This document shows, one piece after another, positions 1-8,428 of a DNA stretch of 64,000 nt. Origin of the DNA: Opitutales bacterium (lineage in GTDB: Bacteria; Verrucomicrobiota; Verrucomicrobiia; Opitutales; UBA2987); the NCBI GenBank assembly GCA_021772515.1, contig JAJFLU010000039.1, forward strand, positions 62,001-126,000. Direction: 5' to 3'. A model generated the notes under the pieces. That model made no database searches. It was not told the DNA's origin and was given only the letters and a program-made list of their open reading frames with translations. The position numbers and the translations under genes are program-made. Each line of letters begins with the position of its first letter. Within the stretch, counting starts at the first letter, position 1.

Positions 1-131
1 CGATACCGCCTTATTTTTTGTAATGGAAACCCTATACTTATCTTTTCAATTTGGAATTTACGGATTCTTAATTGGAAAGATATTTAAGAACACTTCAACA
101 CAACAATAATCATCATAAACAAGGAATATAA

Positions 132-491
132 ATGAGTAAATCAACGGAATTAATTCAACAATATAACGAAAATTTTCAATCTAAAGATATCGATAAAGTA
201 AGAACCTTACTGCATGACGAGTTTACTTTTACCGGCCCCATGATGCAATTCGGAAATCCCGATGAATTTGCCAACGCCATGAGGGAATGGGGCTTTGATT
301 GTCGCAATGAAAATGTCCAATTCGTGTCTGAGGGGAATAATGTGGTCCAGATTTTTGATTGGATAGTAACGGCTCCCTTTCAGGTGACCATTTCCATGTG
401 TGAGTGCTTCGAAATTAAGGATGATAAAATTTTATCCTCAAAACTCTTTTTCGATACAGCCAAAATGCCCAAAATGGAAATGGAAGCCTGA
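132..491 (+). CDS. NTF2/SnoaL-like small protein
   Basis: 119 residues with the size and pattern of the NTF2/SnoaL-like fold: an N-terminal helix (STELIQQYNENFQSKD), a loop with an acidic 'LLHDEFTFTGP' segment, and alternating beta strands to the end. Family members are either small enzymes (isomerases, cyclases, hydrolases) or ligand-binding proteins, so the fold does not give a substrate. An AAGGA about 6 nt before the ATG supports this start. It stands alone; the next genes are on the other strand. The surrounding sequence is AT-rich compared with the respiratory locus downstream. The fold assignment is fairly safe, the function unknown. Confidence 0.7.
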   Translation: MSKSTELIQQYNENFQSKDIDKVRTLLHDEFTFTGPMMQFGNPDEFANAMREWGFDCRNENVQFVSEGNNVVQIFDWIVTAPFQVTISMCECFEIKDDKILSSKLFFDTAKMPKMEMEA

Positions 492-595
492 CAGTCTTCT
501 TTTATGTTAAATTTAATACCAAAGCAATTCTAAAAGGGGGTTTGAAAAATCGTTCTTGGATATCGTTATTTCACTCGACACTATTTTTTGTTAGC

Positions 596-883
596 CTAAT
601 TTTTATCCACGAGTTCACCTTCTACATAACGATGGATCATTCCGGAGATTAAGGTTTGGTAAGGTATGCCTTGTTCCATGGCTTTTTTTTGAATGCCTTT
701 AAGGTCGTGATCGTATAAGCGTATGGTTATTCGCCTGTTTTTCCGGAAGGTGTTTTTAGCTGCTTTGGCAACTTCTTCAATTTCGACTATAGAGGGGGAA
801 TGCAATGTGATATTTCCCTCTTCATAGGATTTCAGGATTTGTAGCTCTTCATCATCCAAATTCAATTTACTAGTTCTTTTCAT
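596..883 (-). CDS. brnA: BrnA-like antitoxin (CopG-type DNA binding)
   Basis: 95 residues. The C-terminal half reads 'RRITIRLYDHDLKGIQKKA' followed by 'GIPYQTLISGMIHRYVEG', a ribbon-helix-helix pattern typical of the BrnA/CopG antitoxin group. The N-terminal half is acidic and probably supplies the toxin-binding part. It starts inside the 3' end of the upstream toxin gene (14-nt overlap, different frame), which implies translational coupling. In known systems BrnA neutralises BrnT and the complex represses its own promoter, so the promoter-like site upstream of brnT is the expected target. The call depends largely on the pairing with the BrnT-like gene. Confidence 0.75.
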   Translation of the reverse strand: MKRTSKLNLDDEELQILKSYEEGNITLHSPSIVEIEEVAKAAKNTFRKNRRITIRLYDHDLKGIQKKAMEQGIPYQTLISGMIHRYVEGELVDKN

Positions 884-1145
884 TTTTATATTCTTGAGTA
901 GCTTTTCGGCTGGGAATGATTGTTTTCAGATAGACTTCGCTTTCACTTTTTAAGTGTGGGATCAAATAAACGTATTCGTCGACAACGACGAAGTAGATTT
1001 TTTGACCAGGGTATTTCTCCTGGTTGGGATGGTCGGCCACTTTCCAAAGATCACCCTGGGAAAGATGAAAAATAATTTCTTCAAATGAAATCCCACGTTT
1101 TTTTTTGAGTTGATTATTCTTTTTTGGGTTCCATTCGAATTTCAC
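870..1145 (-). CDS. brnT: BrnT-like ribonuclease toxin
   Basis: 91 residues matching the BrnT family pattern: N-terminal 'FEWNPKKNNQLKKKRGISFEE', a central block after 'DHPNQEKYPGQ' with the 'IYFVVVDEYVYLIPH' strand pair, and 'ETI'-type ending here as 'LKTIIPSRKATQEYKNE'. BrnT toxins are RelE-fold RNases that arrest translation. The start is GTG at 1143-1145; no upstream in-frame ATG fits. A promoter-like sequence lies so close to the GTG that the message may be leaderless. The gene overlaps the antitoxin by 14 nt. The toxin frame looks intact, so the module may be active. Confidence 0.78.
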   Translation of the reverse strand: MKFEWNPKKNNQLKKKRGISFEEIIFHLSQGDLWKVADHPNQEKYPGQKIYFVVVDEYVYLIPHLKSESEVYLKTIIPSRKATQEYKNEKN

Positions 1146-1151
1146 AAGAAA

Positions 1152-1181
1152 ATTGTATGCCTAATAGATGCACAAAGTCAA
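1152..1181 (-). promoter_or_regulatory. Sigma70-like promoter of brnTA, possibly leaderless
   Basis: On the minus strand TTGACT (1181-1176) and TACAAT (1157-1152) are separated by 18 nt. Only 6 nt lie between the TACAAT and the GTG start of brnT, so transcription would begin at or next to the start codon. No Shine-Dalgarno site is visible. Confidence 0.6.
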
Positions 1182-1274
1182 TACATTTTCTTGGGATAAT
1201 GGAAAGTCCATTCCATTGCGTACAATCAACCAACAATCCTTTTGGGCTTGAGGCTTCTTTTTTTTCGCTGCCGC

Positions 1275-2525
1275 TCAGGCCGATGTCTCAATGGGGAGAC
1301 TTTGCTCTGCTTCGACACCTGGTTTTTTCACAGGGAGGAAGAGTTTGAGGAAAACCCAGAGAATGCAAAACGGAAGAATCAGGAGGACGAGGGCAAACGA
1401 CATGAAGAATCCTTCTTCGCTGGCCATGGCGATTTCCATTTTGTAAGTGGTGAACCCCCGTAGGCTCTTGGAAAATAATTGGCCGCCTATGACGACATTC
1501 CACCGCATGGCGAGCACACCGATCAGAATCAGAATGCTGCTGAGGAAGTAGATCCACTCCCGGGCTCGAGCGGCGATGTCTTTTTTGAAAATCTGGGTCA
1601 ATCCGAGCAAAACAAGGGGCACGCAGCTTCCCAGAAATCCTTGAATGACGATTATGCTGACAAAGAGTTTCCCCGTGGCCAGGGTCTTGATAATGTGGAT
1701 GGACTCCTCCGCTTCGTATAAGCGGTGTACCCAGTCCAGAGATTCAATGGCGGCGGCGACGATTAGGGTGTAGAAAAGGAATTTGGCGGTTGCATCCAGA
1801 CATTGCATATCCATTGGCAGGCGTCGGGCCTGACTTATGACCATAAACAGAAACAGACACAGGGCGATCCCCGATACGATTGCCGAGAAGATGAAGATGA
1901 TGGGCATAAGGACATTTCCCCACCAGGGGTTTGCCTTGACCGAACCGAAAATGAAGCCGACATATCCGTGTAAAATGAAGGCCGATGGAATCCCTATTAT
2001 CGTGACCACCCGGCCAACACGGTCATCGAATTTCAATGATTCTTCCGAAATATCGAGTACGCCGAGCGTTAACAGGCCATAGAACCACCTTTTCAAGCCT
2101 GTCGACGATCTGCTCCACAAGACGAAATCTTTGCGGTAGTCGAACCATAGCTCGAGCAGGAGGACGGCCATCAGATACCAGGCATAAACAAAACCGAATA
2201 TGGCCATGGGCGAGGAGAGATGCGGGGTGATCATCACCTGCAAGCTGCGCTCGGGATGCCCGAGATGAAATAAAAGGGGCAGTGGGGCCGCCAGAAGAAA
2301 GGCGAGAGAGGTTAACAAAGCCAGCCGGTAGGTAGGCTCGAGCGCCTTTACATTAAAAACACGGACCAGCGAGGCGAGAATGAATGCCCCCGCCACCAAT
2401 CCGGTAATGTAGGGGTAGAGGACGATGAGGTCGCCCCAAAGCAAACTCAATTCGTTGGGATAAATATAGCCTTCAACTCTTTGTGAAAGAGCTTCTGTGG
2501 CCGCATTTTCAAATTGGGATACCAT
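1275..2525 (-). CDS. NrfD/PsrC-family quinone-interacting membrane subunit
   Basis: 416 residues, mostly hydrophobic, with about eight to ten predicted membrane helices; the order 'PYITGLVAGAFILASLV', 'LALLTSLAFLLAAPLPLLFHLGHPER' style segments is typical of NrfD/PsrC proteins, which oxidise or reduce menaquinol and pass electrons to a partner iron-sulfur protein. The upstream gene is exactly such a ferredoxin and ends 1 nt before this ATG; a strong Shine-Dalgarno (AAGGAGGTGA, about 6 nt before the ATG) lies in the end of that gene. Together with the ferredoxin and the tetraheme cytochrome it forms a three-gene module like the CbcSTU, Tmc or Qrc types. The direction of electron flow cannot be read from sequence. 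Confidence 0.85.
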   Translation of the reverse strand: MVSQFENAATEALSQRVEGYIYPNELSLLWGDLIVLYPYITGLVAGAFILASLVRVFNVKALEPTYRLALLTSLAFLLAAPLPLLFHLGHPERSLQVMITPHLSSPMAIFGFVYAWYLMAVLLLELWFDYRKDFVLWSRSSTGLKRWFYGLLTLGVLDISEESLKFDDRVGRVVTIIGIPSAFILHGYVGFIFGSVKANPWWGNVLMPIIFIFSAIVSGIALCLFLFMVISQARRLPMDMQCLDATAKFLFYTLIVAAAIESLDWVHRLYEAEESIHIIKTLATGKLFVSIIVIQGFLGSCVPLVLLGLTQIFKKDIAARAREWIYFLSSILILIGVLAMRWNVVIGGQLFSKSLRGFTTYKMEIAMASEEGFFMSFALVLLILPFCILWVFLKLFLPVKKPGVEAEQSLPIETSA

Positions 2526-2526
2526 A

Positions 2527-3339
2527 TTATCTCACCTCCTTGTCCATGCCCGCGTAGAGGACTCGCGGAGAGGTTCCGAGGTGTGGTTTGAGGGTTTGCA
2601 CTTTATTTTTTTCGATAAAACGCCCGATCGGATCATTTTCTCCGGGGTTTTTCAGATCGCCGAAAATCCTTGCCTCCGTGGGGCAAATCTCGACGCAGGC
2701 CGGGAGTAAACCACGCGTAATGCGATGGTAGCAGAGGGTGCATTTTTCGGCCGTCCCTGTCTCGGGATGCATGAAGCGGCAGCCGTAGGGGCAAGCCTGG
2801 ATGCAGAACCCGCAACCTATGCAGTAATTGGGATCGACCAGTACGACGCCATCGGGAGCGTCGAAGGTCGCGCCCACCGGACAGGCCTGAACGCAGGGTG
2901 AGTCCTCGCAGAGGTTGCAGAGTTTGGGCACATAAAAGGATTTTAAGATCTCCTCACGGGGGACAGTAGTGTGAGGAAACCCGTTGATGCCGCCATTGGG
3001 TGAATCGACAAAAGTTTCACCCCGCGCGGTAGTCGAGCCCGGTTTCCGCCTCTTGATGATGTAGCGCTCGACCCAGGTGCGGAAATAGGTAGGGCCATGG
3101 GGGACTTTATTTTCCAACTCGCAGGCCTGAACGCACATCCCGCAGCCGATGCATTGCTCGATGTCGATAGCCATGAGCCATTTGTGCTTCGTCGGATCGT
3201 AACCTTTGGGGGCCGGCGTTTTGACCAAAAGTTTCCTGATCGCCCCCCTCGCTTTATTCGCGGCTGCCAGGCTGACAAACCCGGCAAGCGCTCCGCTGGC
3301 GAGAGACATGAGTTTTCGTCTGGAAATTGATCTTTTCAT
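2527..3339 (-). CDS. Tat-exported four-cluster ferredoxin (NrfC/DsrO/HybA-like)
   Basis: About 270 residues. The N-terminus MKRSISRRKLM followed by a hydrophobic stretch is a twin-arginine signal, so the folded cofactor protein is exported. Four cysteine groups follow: CIGCGMCVQACE, CNLCEDSPCVQACP, CIGCGFCIQACPYG and CTLC...CVEICP, enough for four [4Fe-4S] clusters. It would sit on the periplasmic face and link the NrfD subunit to a cytochrome. A longer frame starts at 3372, but the ATG at 3339 directly follows the stop of the upstream cytochrome (2-nt gap) and gives a clean Tat signal, so it is preferred. Confidence 0.88.
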   Translation of the reverse strand: MKRSISRRKLMSLASGALAGFVSLAAANKARGAIRKLLVKTPAPKGYDPTKHKWLMAIDIEQCIGCGMCVQACELENKVPHGPTYFRTWVERYIIKRRKPGSTTARGETFVDSPNGGINGFPHTTVPREEILKSFYVPKLCNLCEDSPCVQACPVGATFDAPDGVVLVDPNYCIGCGFCIQACPYGCRFMHPETGTAEKCTLCYHRITRGLLPACVEICPTEARIFGDLKNPGENDPIGRFIEKNKVQTLKPHLGTSPRVLYAGMDKEVR

Positions 3340-3341
3340 GG

Positions 3342-3791
3342 TTACTCGTTTGGTTGGTGCGGGGTGTGACATTCCTTGCAGCCCTCTCCGTAATGATCAT
3401 CCTCGGGTATTTGACGGAGCCACGGGGGTTTGCTCGGATCGGACCTGTGGCAGCGCAGGCAGCTATCGTCATCGATTTTTATGAGGGAGGCGTCCGGGTT
3501 CATGGCATGATCTACGGCCGGTCCATGACAGGTTTCGCACCCCAGGGTGTTGTGTTCAAATTGAGCAACCTGCTGCAACACCTCCTGATGGCATTCGCGG
3601 CACGATTCCTGGCCCGCAAATGTCAAAGGGCGGTTGGCGTGCTCGGTCAGGGAAGCTCCCCGGTAGAAGCCGTATTGGCCGAAAGATTCCGGGGTCATAT
3701 AGTACCTGGCCACGAAATAACCTACAACGATGGCCAGCGTCAGCAAAACCAGCCTGACGAGCTGTGGTGGTAATCCATTCTTACGAGGCAT
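3342..3791 (-). CDS. Membrane-anchored tetraheme cytochrome c
   Basis: 149 residues from the ATG at 3791. An N-terminal uncleaved anchor or signal (LVRLVLLTLAIVVGYFVARY) is followed by four CXXCH motifs: CRECH, CETCH, CLRCH and CKECH. The open frame extends 56 codons further upstream, but that part lacks a signal and is read across a likely untranslated leader, so the inner start was chosen; a GGA lies a few bases before it. It ends 2 nt before the ferredoxin gene and is probably co-transcribed. Role: periplasmic electron carrier exchanging electrons with the ferredoxin/NrfD pair. Confidence 0.82.
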   Translation of the reverse strand: MPRKNGLPPQLVRLVLLTLAIVVGYFVARYYMTPESFGQYGFYRGASLTEHANRPLTFAGQESCRECHQEVLQQVAQFEHNTLGCETCHGPAVDHAMNPDASLIKIDDDSCLRCHRSDPSKPPWLRQIPEDDHYGEGCKECHTPHQPNE

Positions 3792-4036
3792 GATTTCCAA
3801 TTTTTCTTTCAAATGGGGGGGATGGGGTGTTTTTCTAAGGTCGGTCCAGAATCGAAATATCATCCACCCTCCCGCTAAATTATGATTTTTCAGATGATAC
3901 GTTATGCTCTGTGTAATCAGTTTCTGAAAGATACGCTCAGGAGACTTTTGGTTCAACAAAACATTAAAATTGTTAATTAAACACTAACCTGATATTAAAT
4001 TTACTAATAGAAATGCCGATTGGAGAGTGCCCCGAA

Positions 4037-6187
4037 CTAGTGTGTAAAATGGAGGGCCAAGGCATATATAATGAGGAATAGCAGGATCAGGCCCAAACCG
4101 AAGAAAAGATAGCCGAAAGCGCGGGCGATCGCTTTCCAGCGCTCCCATTCGTCTTTCACCCGAAAATCGTCGAGCCTGCCCTCAGCCACCAGTCGATCAT
4201 ACCAGCGTTTGCGCTCGTGGATCATTTCAATCTTGGGAATGCGACCGGAAAAGATAACCGTGTCCATGGGAAATTTTTCAATCCGGAAATGGGTGTTGAA
4301 AAAGTGAAAAGTGAAGATGAAGCCTGCCGCCAGGAGGGCCTCATCCGAATGCACAATGAGTGCGACATTGATCCACCAACCGGGCAGAAATGAGGAAAAG
4401 AATTGGGGGAACCATAAAATGAGACCCGAAAGGCCGATGATCGCTACACCCCAGAAGACGGCGAAATAATCGAATTTTTCCCAGTAAGTCCAGCGGTCAA
4501 ACTGCGGCTGTGGGCCACGACCTGAAAACCATTTCAGATGGGCCACCAAATCCCTCCAGTCAGCCATGCTGGGGACCATCGAATCGGGACCGAAAATAGC
4601 GTTCCAGGCTCTTTTCCAGGGGTTTTCACCTATGGAGGCTTTTGAATTGCGATTTTTCAAAAACCATTTCCAGACTTTTGCTGCCAAACTGACCAGATGA
4701 AGCCCGAAATACAGAAAAGTGACCAAGGCGCCAAAGTGGTGCAGGGAACGGGCCACCTCAACTCCACCTATGAGATCGAGGAGGACCTGTGCCCAATCCG
4801 CATAGTAAAATTTCAGAGGCATTCCGGTAAAAACCAGAAGGAGAAAACTGGTTACCACGAGGAAATGTAGAAAGCGATCGAAGGGAGTGAATCGGGTGAA
4901 CCATTCCTTCTCCTCACGGGCCAGCAGTCTGGAGCGGCGGAATGATTTGGAATCGCCGATGAACATGCGGGCGGCACGGTAAAACCAGGCGACGGTGTGC
5001 ACGCCGAAGACCAGGAAAACTCCGGCCAGGAGAGTAGTCATAAAGAGGAACGCGAGGTGTAGTTTGGGGTAATTCTCCGCATCCAGGGGATCGGCGTGGG
5101 GCTTAAAACCAGCAAAGCGTTGACCCGCTCCCGGATGACATCTGGCGCAGGTGTTGACAATATTTACCTCGGATAGTTTGGAGGCTGGATCGATGGCCGG
5201 AAGGACATCATGGGCGCCGTGACAGTCGAAACAGGCGGCCACTTCGGGGGCCTGGTTGGGGCGGCCCAAGGCCATGGCCTTGCCGTGGTAGGTATCGCGG
5301 TAGTGGGCCAGCCGGTCCTGATGGCATTGGCCACAACGATCATCGCTCAAAGCCTTGTAATCGTTGGCATTGGTCGATTCGATACCGTGGGCGGTATGGC
5401 AGTCGGTGCAAACGGGGCCTTTTTTTCCACCGTTGGCCAGCAGAACCCCATGCACGCTTTTGCTATAAGTTTCCTCGACGCCGAGATGGCATTTCCCGCA
5501 GGTTTGGGCGATGTTGGCCTGGTTAATGGGGGAGTCGGGGTTAAGGCTCCGGTGAATATCATGCACCCCGTGGCAATCGTTGCAAGAAGGAGCCACGACC
5601 AAACCCATTTGTAAAAGACCCCGCCCATGTATGCTTTCCAGATACTGAGATTCCACGTGGGGAAATTTCATACGGAAATCTTCGGTTATTTCCGGGTTTT
5701 CATGACATCGGGCGCAGGTGAAGGGAAGGTTCAGCTTGAAAACCGGTGAACTCAAATCGTTCACTGGCTGCATATAGTGCGAACCGTGGCAATCGGCGCA
5801 GGAAGCGGCTGAGGTTGCGCCCGTTTCCCGGCTGGCCCCGTGGATGCTCTGGCCGTAATCTTCTTCGACATCCTGGTGACATTCGGCACAGTTGACCGGT
5901 TCCAGTTTAGAGGCATGCCCCATCTTTTCGATATCGAGGTGGCAATCGACGCAATCGAATATCCCATGCACCGAATCGTCGAATCGGTCGGCTTCCAGTT
6001 TCAGTTTGGAAACCTTCAACCCTGTTTCGATAGCAGAGGGTGGAGAATCGCCATGACATTGCAGGCAACCATCGGAGGGCAATGTGGCAATCGCTCCATT
6101 GAGGCTGTACGACAAAGCGACAAAAACCGGGGCCAGTCGGCTCATCAAGCCAACCGGTCGGCGAAAGAGTTCGCTCTGGGAACTCAT
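4037..6187 (-). CDS. 11-heme cytochrome c fused to a cytochrome b membrane domain (CbcL-like architecture)
   Basis: 716 residues. After a signal sequence, eleven CXXCH motifs run from residue 41 (CLQCH, CVDCH, CAECH, CADCH, CARCH, CNDCH, CGKCH, CTDCH, CGQCH, CFDCH, CARCH), interspersed with SxHG/YHG histidines that could be distal ligands. From roughly residue 380 the protein becomes membranous, with His-bearing helices ('FDRFLHFLVV', 'SLHHFGALVTFLYFGLHL', 'AAGFIFTFHFFNTHF') like cytochrome b561/FdnI-type diheme b subunits. Such fusions, of which Geobacter CbcL is an example, pass quinol electrons straight to periplasmic hemes. RBS GGAAAAGGAAAACC precedes the ATG. The exact partner is not known. 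Confidence 0.85.
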   Translation of the reverse strand: MSSQSELFRRPVGLMSRLAPVFVALSYSLNGAIATLPSDGCLQCHGDSPPSAIETGLKVSKLKLEADRFDDSVHGIFDCVDCHLDIEKMGHASKLEPVNCAECHQDVEEDYGQSIHGASRETGATSAASCADCHGSHYMQPVNDLSSPVFKLNLPFTCARCHENPEITEDFRMKFPHVESQYLESIHGRGLLQMGLVVAPSCNDCHGVHDIHRSLNPDSPINQANIAQTCGKCHLGVEETYSKSVHGVLLANGGKKGPVCTDCHTAHGIESTNANDYKALSDDRCGQCHQDRLAHYRDTYHGKAMALGRPNQAPEVAACFDCHGAHDVLPAIDPASKLSEVNIVNTCARCHPGAGQRFAGFKPHADPLDAENYPKLHLAFLFMTTLLAGVFLVFGVHTVAWFYRAARMFIGDSKSFRRSRLLAREEKEWFTRFTPFDRFLHFLVVTSFLLLVFTGMPLKFYYADWAQVLLDLIGGVEVARSLHHFGALVTFLYFGLHLVSLAAKVWKWFLKNRNSKASIGENPWKRAWNAIFGPDSMVPSMADWRDLVAHLKWFSGRGPQPQFDRWTYWEKFDYFAVFWGVAIIGLSGLILWFPQFFSSFLPGWWINVALIVHSDEALLAAGFIFTFHFFNTHFRIEKFPMDTVIFSGRIPKIEMIHERKRWYDRLVAEGRLDDFRVKDEWERWKAIARAFGYLFFGLGLILLFLIIYALALHFTH

Positions 6188-6289
6188 GGTTTTCCTTTTC
6201 CTATCCCATTTATGGCCGCTGGTATTTGCGGCTCACGGCTCCCTCGATCTGGAGGGAGGTTGTATTTTTTCCCATAAAAATTGTAATTT

Positions 6290-7771
6290 TCATTGCAGGG
6301 TGCCGTTGTGACAGTCGCTACAGGTCAGCCCGAGGAAATCCCCGTCGGGATGTTCGAACTCAAGGCCTTTGGGTGCAAGCTGGTCGAGCTGCTCGCCACT
6401 TCCCTGGGCGAGAATGGTATGGCAGGCATTGCAATCACCGGCCCTTACCGTGTGTTTGCCATCGGCTGCATTATGCTCTTCGTCATGGCAGCGAAAACAA
6501 CCCTGCCAATTCTTGTGTCCGATGTTGTCGGGATAAGCCTGCCAATTCGCTTTCATCTCGGGAAAAAAATTGTTGCGGTAGATTTGCTGGACAACCTCGA
6601 TAGTCGCTTTGACTCGCGGGTCTTCGAAATAGCGAAGATCGAGTTTAGTGGCAATCTGCTGCATGGCCTCCTCCTCGGTTGCATAGTCGCCAGTAAGCAC
6701 TTCAACCGCTGTTTTTTTAATGGCCGGGAGGGTGCGATCCAGAGAGCCTATGCTGAGGGCTAGATCGACGGAGTCGTTGGGGGTTTTGAAGATGTGGGCG
6801 GGGCGGTTATGGCAATCCATGCAATCCATTCTGCGGATGGCCGATTCCTCCGGATCTCCTTCAAAGTCTGCGGTGCGGTAAACGGTTACCACCTCCTGGG
6901 GATCGGTCATCCGCACCCATGGTATGTTTTGATGTTTATCATCGGTGGCGTAGTATTCGATCTTGTTGGCCACGTTCATATGCCAGTGGATTCCCCCGAT
7001 GGGACCCTGGGTGGCATCGCCGCCACCGACTTTGAGAGAGAGGCGAACCGAAAAGGGTGTGTTCTCCTCGTCGGCCAGGAAATGGTTGTAGGTGCGATCG
7101 AGATTGCCCACGTACATACGGGGCCAGTGGCATTGTTCGCAAGTTTCCTGGGCGGGTCGGAGGTTGGAAATCGGAGTCTCGATGGGGCGTGGATACTTGT
7201 CAAAAGCGGTGGCGTAAACCTGGTAGGTACCGCTGATTTTCGCTTTGACATACCAGTTGGCCCCGGAGCCGATATGGCATTCCGAACAGGAAACGCGGGC
7301 ATGGGGAGAATGGGAATAGGTGATGAATTCCGGTTTCATAACCTCGTGGCAGGCCTGGCCGCAAAATACCACCGATTCGGTAAAATGGTAAGTTTGGTAG
7401 CTGCCGATGGCCGTGAGCAGCAAAAATATACTGGCGCCTGCGGAAAAAAGGTAGAGATCCTTTCGGTTGCGCCGCCGGCTCAACTCGATATCCCGAGGAG
7501 GCAGTTCACCGTGCAGGGTGGCCTTGGCGATTCGGTGTTTACGGAATAGCCAGCCAGCCACAATGAGGACTCCCCCAATAATGAGAAAAACGGGAGCCAC
7601 CAAGTAGGCCAAAATCCCCATATAGGGATTGCTGCCGGGGGTGAGAACATCGATCGCGAAGATAAGCAAAAAGGCAAACAGGCTGCCAAAGGCGACAATG
7701 ATTCCGCACAGGCTTATCCAGTTGCGAAAAAGAGATACGCGGGTGATGGTTTGCTTTTCTTCGGGACTCAT
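6290..7771 (-). CDS. NapC/NirT-type seven-heme membrane cytochrome
   Basis: 493 residues. Three hydrophobic segments lie in the first 130 residues, unlike the single anchor of classical NapC. Then comes CGQACHEVM, a CX3CH first heme as in NapC/NrfH-like proteins, followed by CSECH, CEQCH, CMDCH, CFRCH, CNACH and CSDCH, giving seven heme sites. NapC/NirT proteins oxidise menaquinol at the membrane and feed periplasmic reductases. The later hemes are widely spaced and the C-terminal third contains a long non-heme helix region. A GGGAG lies 4-8 nt before the ATG. It sits between the small cytochrome c and the 11-heme gene and probably shares their operon. Confidence 0.82.
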   Translation of the reverse strand: MSPEEKQTITRVSLFRNWISLCGIIVAFGSLFAFLLIFAIDVLTPGSNPYMGILAYLVAPVFLIIGGVLIVAGWLFRKHRIAKATLHGELPPRDIELSRRRNRKDLYLFSAGASIFLLLTAIGSYQTYHFTESVVFCGQACHEVMKPEFITYSHSPHARVSCSECHIGSGANWYVKAKISGTYQVYATAFDKYPRPIETPISNLRPAQETCEQCHWPRMYVGNLDRTYNHFLADEENTPFSVRLSLKVGGGDATQGPIGGIHWHMNVANKIEYYATDDKHQNIPWVRMTDPQEVVTVYRTADFEGDPEESAIRRMDCMDCHNRPAHIFKTPNDSVDLALSIGSLDRTLPAIKKTAVEVLTGDYATEEEAMQQIATKLDLRYFEDPRVKATIEVVQQIYRNNFFPEMKANWQAYPDNIGHKNWQGCFRCHDEEHNAADGKHTVRAGDCNACHTILAQGSGEQLDQLAPKGLEFEHPDGDFLGLTCSDCHNGTLQ

Positions 7772-7868
7772 TTCACTCCCTTTCCATTTCTATAATGCCA
7801 CAGCAATATCGTTGATTCCTGTAAATTTTACAGGAAGTCGCTTTAGTGAAGACTTGAGAAAAGAGCGA

Positions 7869-8204
7869 CTACTCGAGGAAGGAGCGGACATGGCCTACCA
7901 AAGCCTCGATCTCCTCATCGGAGAGTTTTTCGGCGAAAGGCTTCATTTTGACCTTTTCACCATCTTTAACACCGTCTTTGGTGGCGGCAAACAGCTCCTT
8001 ATCGGTAATTGATTCCTGAAACTCGGCCGTGGTATAATCTTTGAGCTTCAGCTTTATACCAGCCTTGGTTTTTCCCTTACCGTCCGCCCCGTGGCATTTG
8101 GAGCAATGCGTTTTCCAGTTTTGACCCGCCTCTTCAGCCATAGACTGCAAAGGCATCCACATAAGGCCGAAGATAATTGCGAAGATAATAACCAATAATT
8201 TCAT
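7869..8204 (-). CDS. Periplasmic class I monoheme cytochrome c
   Basis: 111 residues. Signal peptide (MKLLVIIFAIIFGLMWMPLQSMA), one heme site CSKCHGADGKG, and an axial methionine candidate in 'VKMKPFAEKLSDEEIEAL', followed by the usual C-terminal helix. It is the first gene of the minus-strand cytochrome series, 97 nt before the NapC-type gene. Small cytochromes like this shuttle electrons between membrane complexes and reductases. Its specific partner cannot be told from sequence. Confidence 0.88.
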   Translation of the reverse strand: MKLLVIIFAIIFGLMWMPLQSMAEEAGQNWKTHCSKCHGADGKGKTKAGIKLKLKDYTTAEFQESITDKELFAATKDGVKDGEKVKMKPFAEKLSDEEIEALVGHVRSFLE

Positions 8205-8368
8205 CCGTCGGATCCTTTCATCCCGTCCAGGGATTTGCTTGGAAGCCGCAGGCCGTATCTGGCAGGCCGTTGGCTTTGTTTTCTCTTACGAGCCAATATA
8301 AATCAGCCCAAATGGAAAGTCAAATGCCCGGAAGACGATTTTTAAAACAAATTTTCCAAACACAAACA

Positions 8369-8386
8369 CACCGATCTCTTTCGGTG
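8369..8386 (-). terminator. Possible terminator after ahcY
   Basis: CACCGA (8369-8374) and TCGGTG (8381-8386) form a 6-bp stem with a 6-nt loop. On the minus strand it is followed by a T-rich stretch (TGTTTGTGTTTGG). It lies 43 nt past the ahcY stop. Confidence 0.4.
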
Positions 8387-8428
8387 AAACCTACCTCAAT
8401 CGGGACGCGAACGACCCGGAATAGGTGA

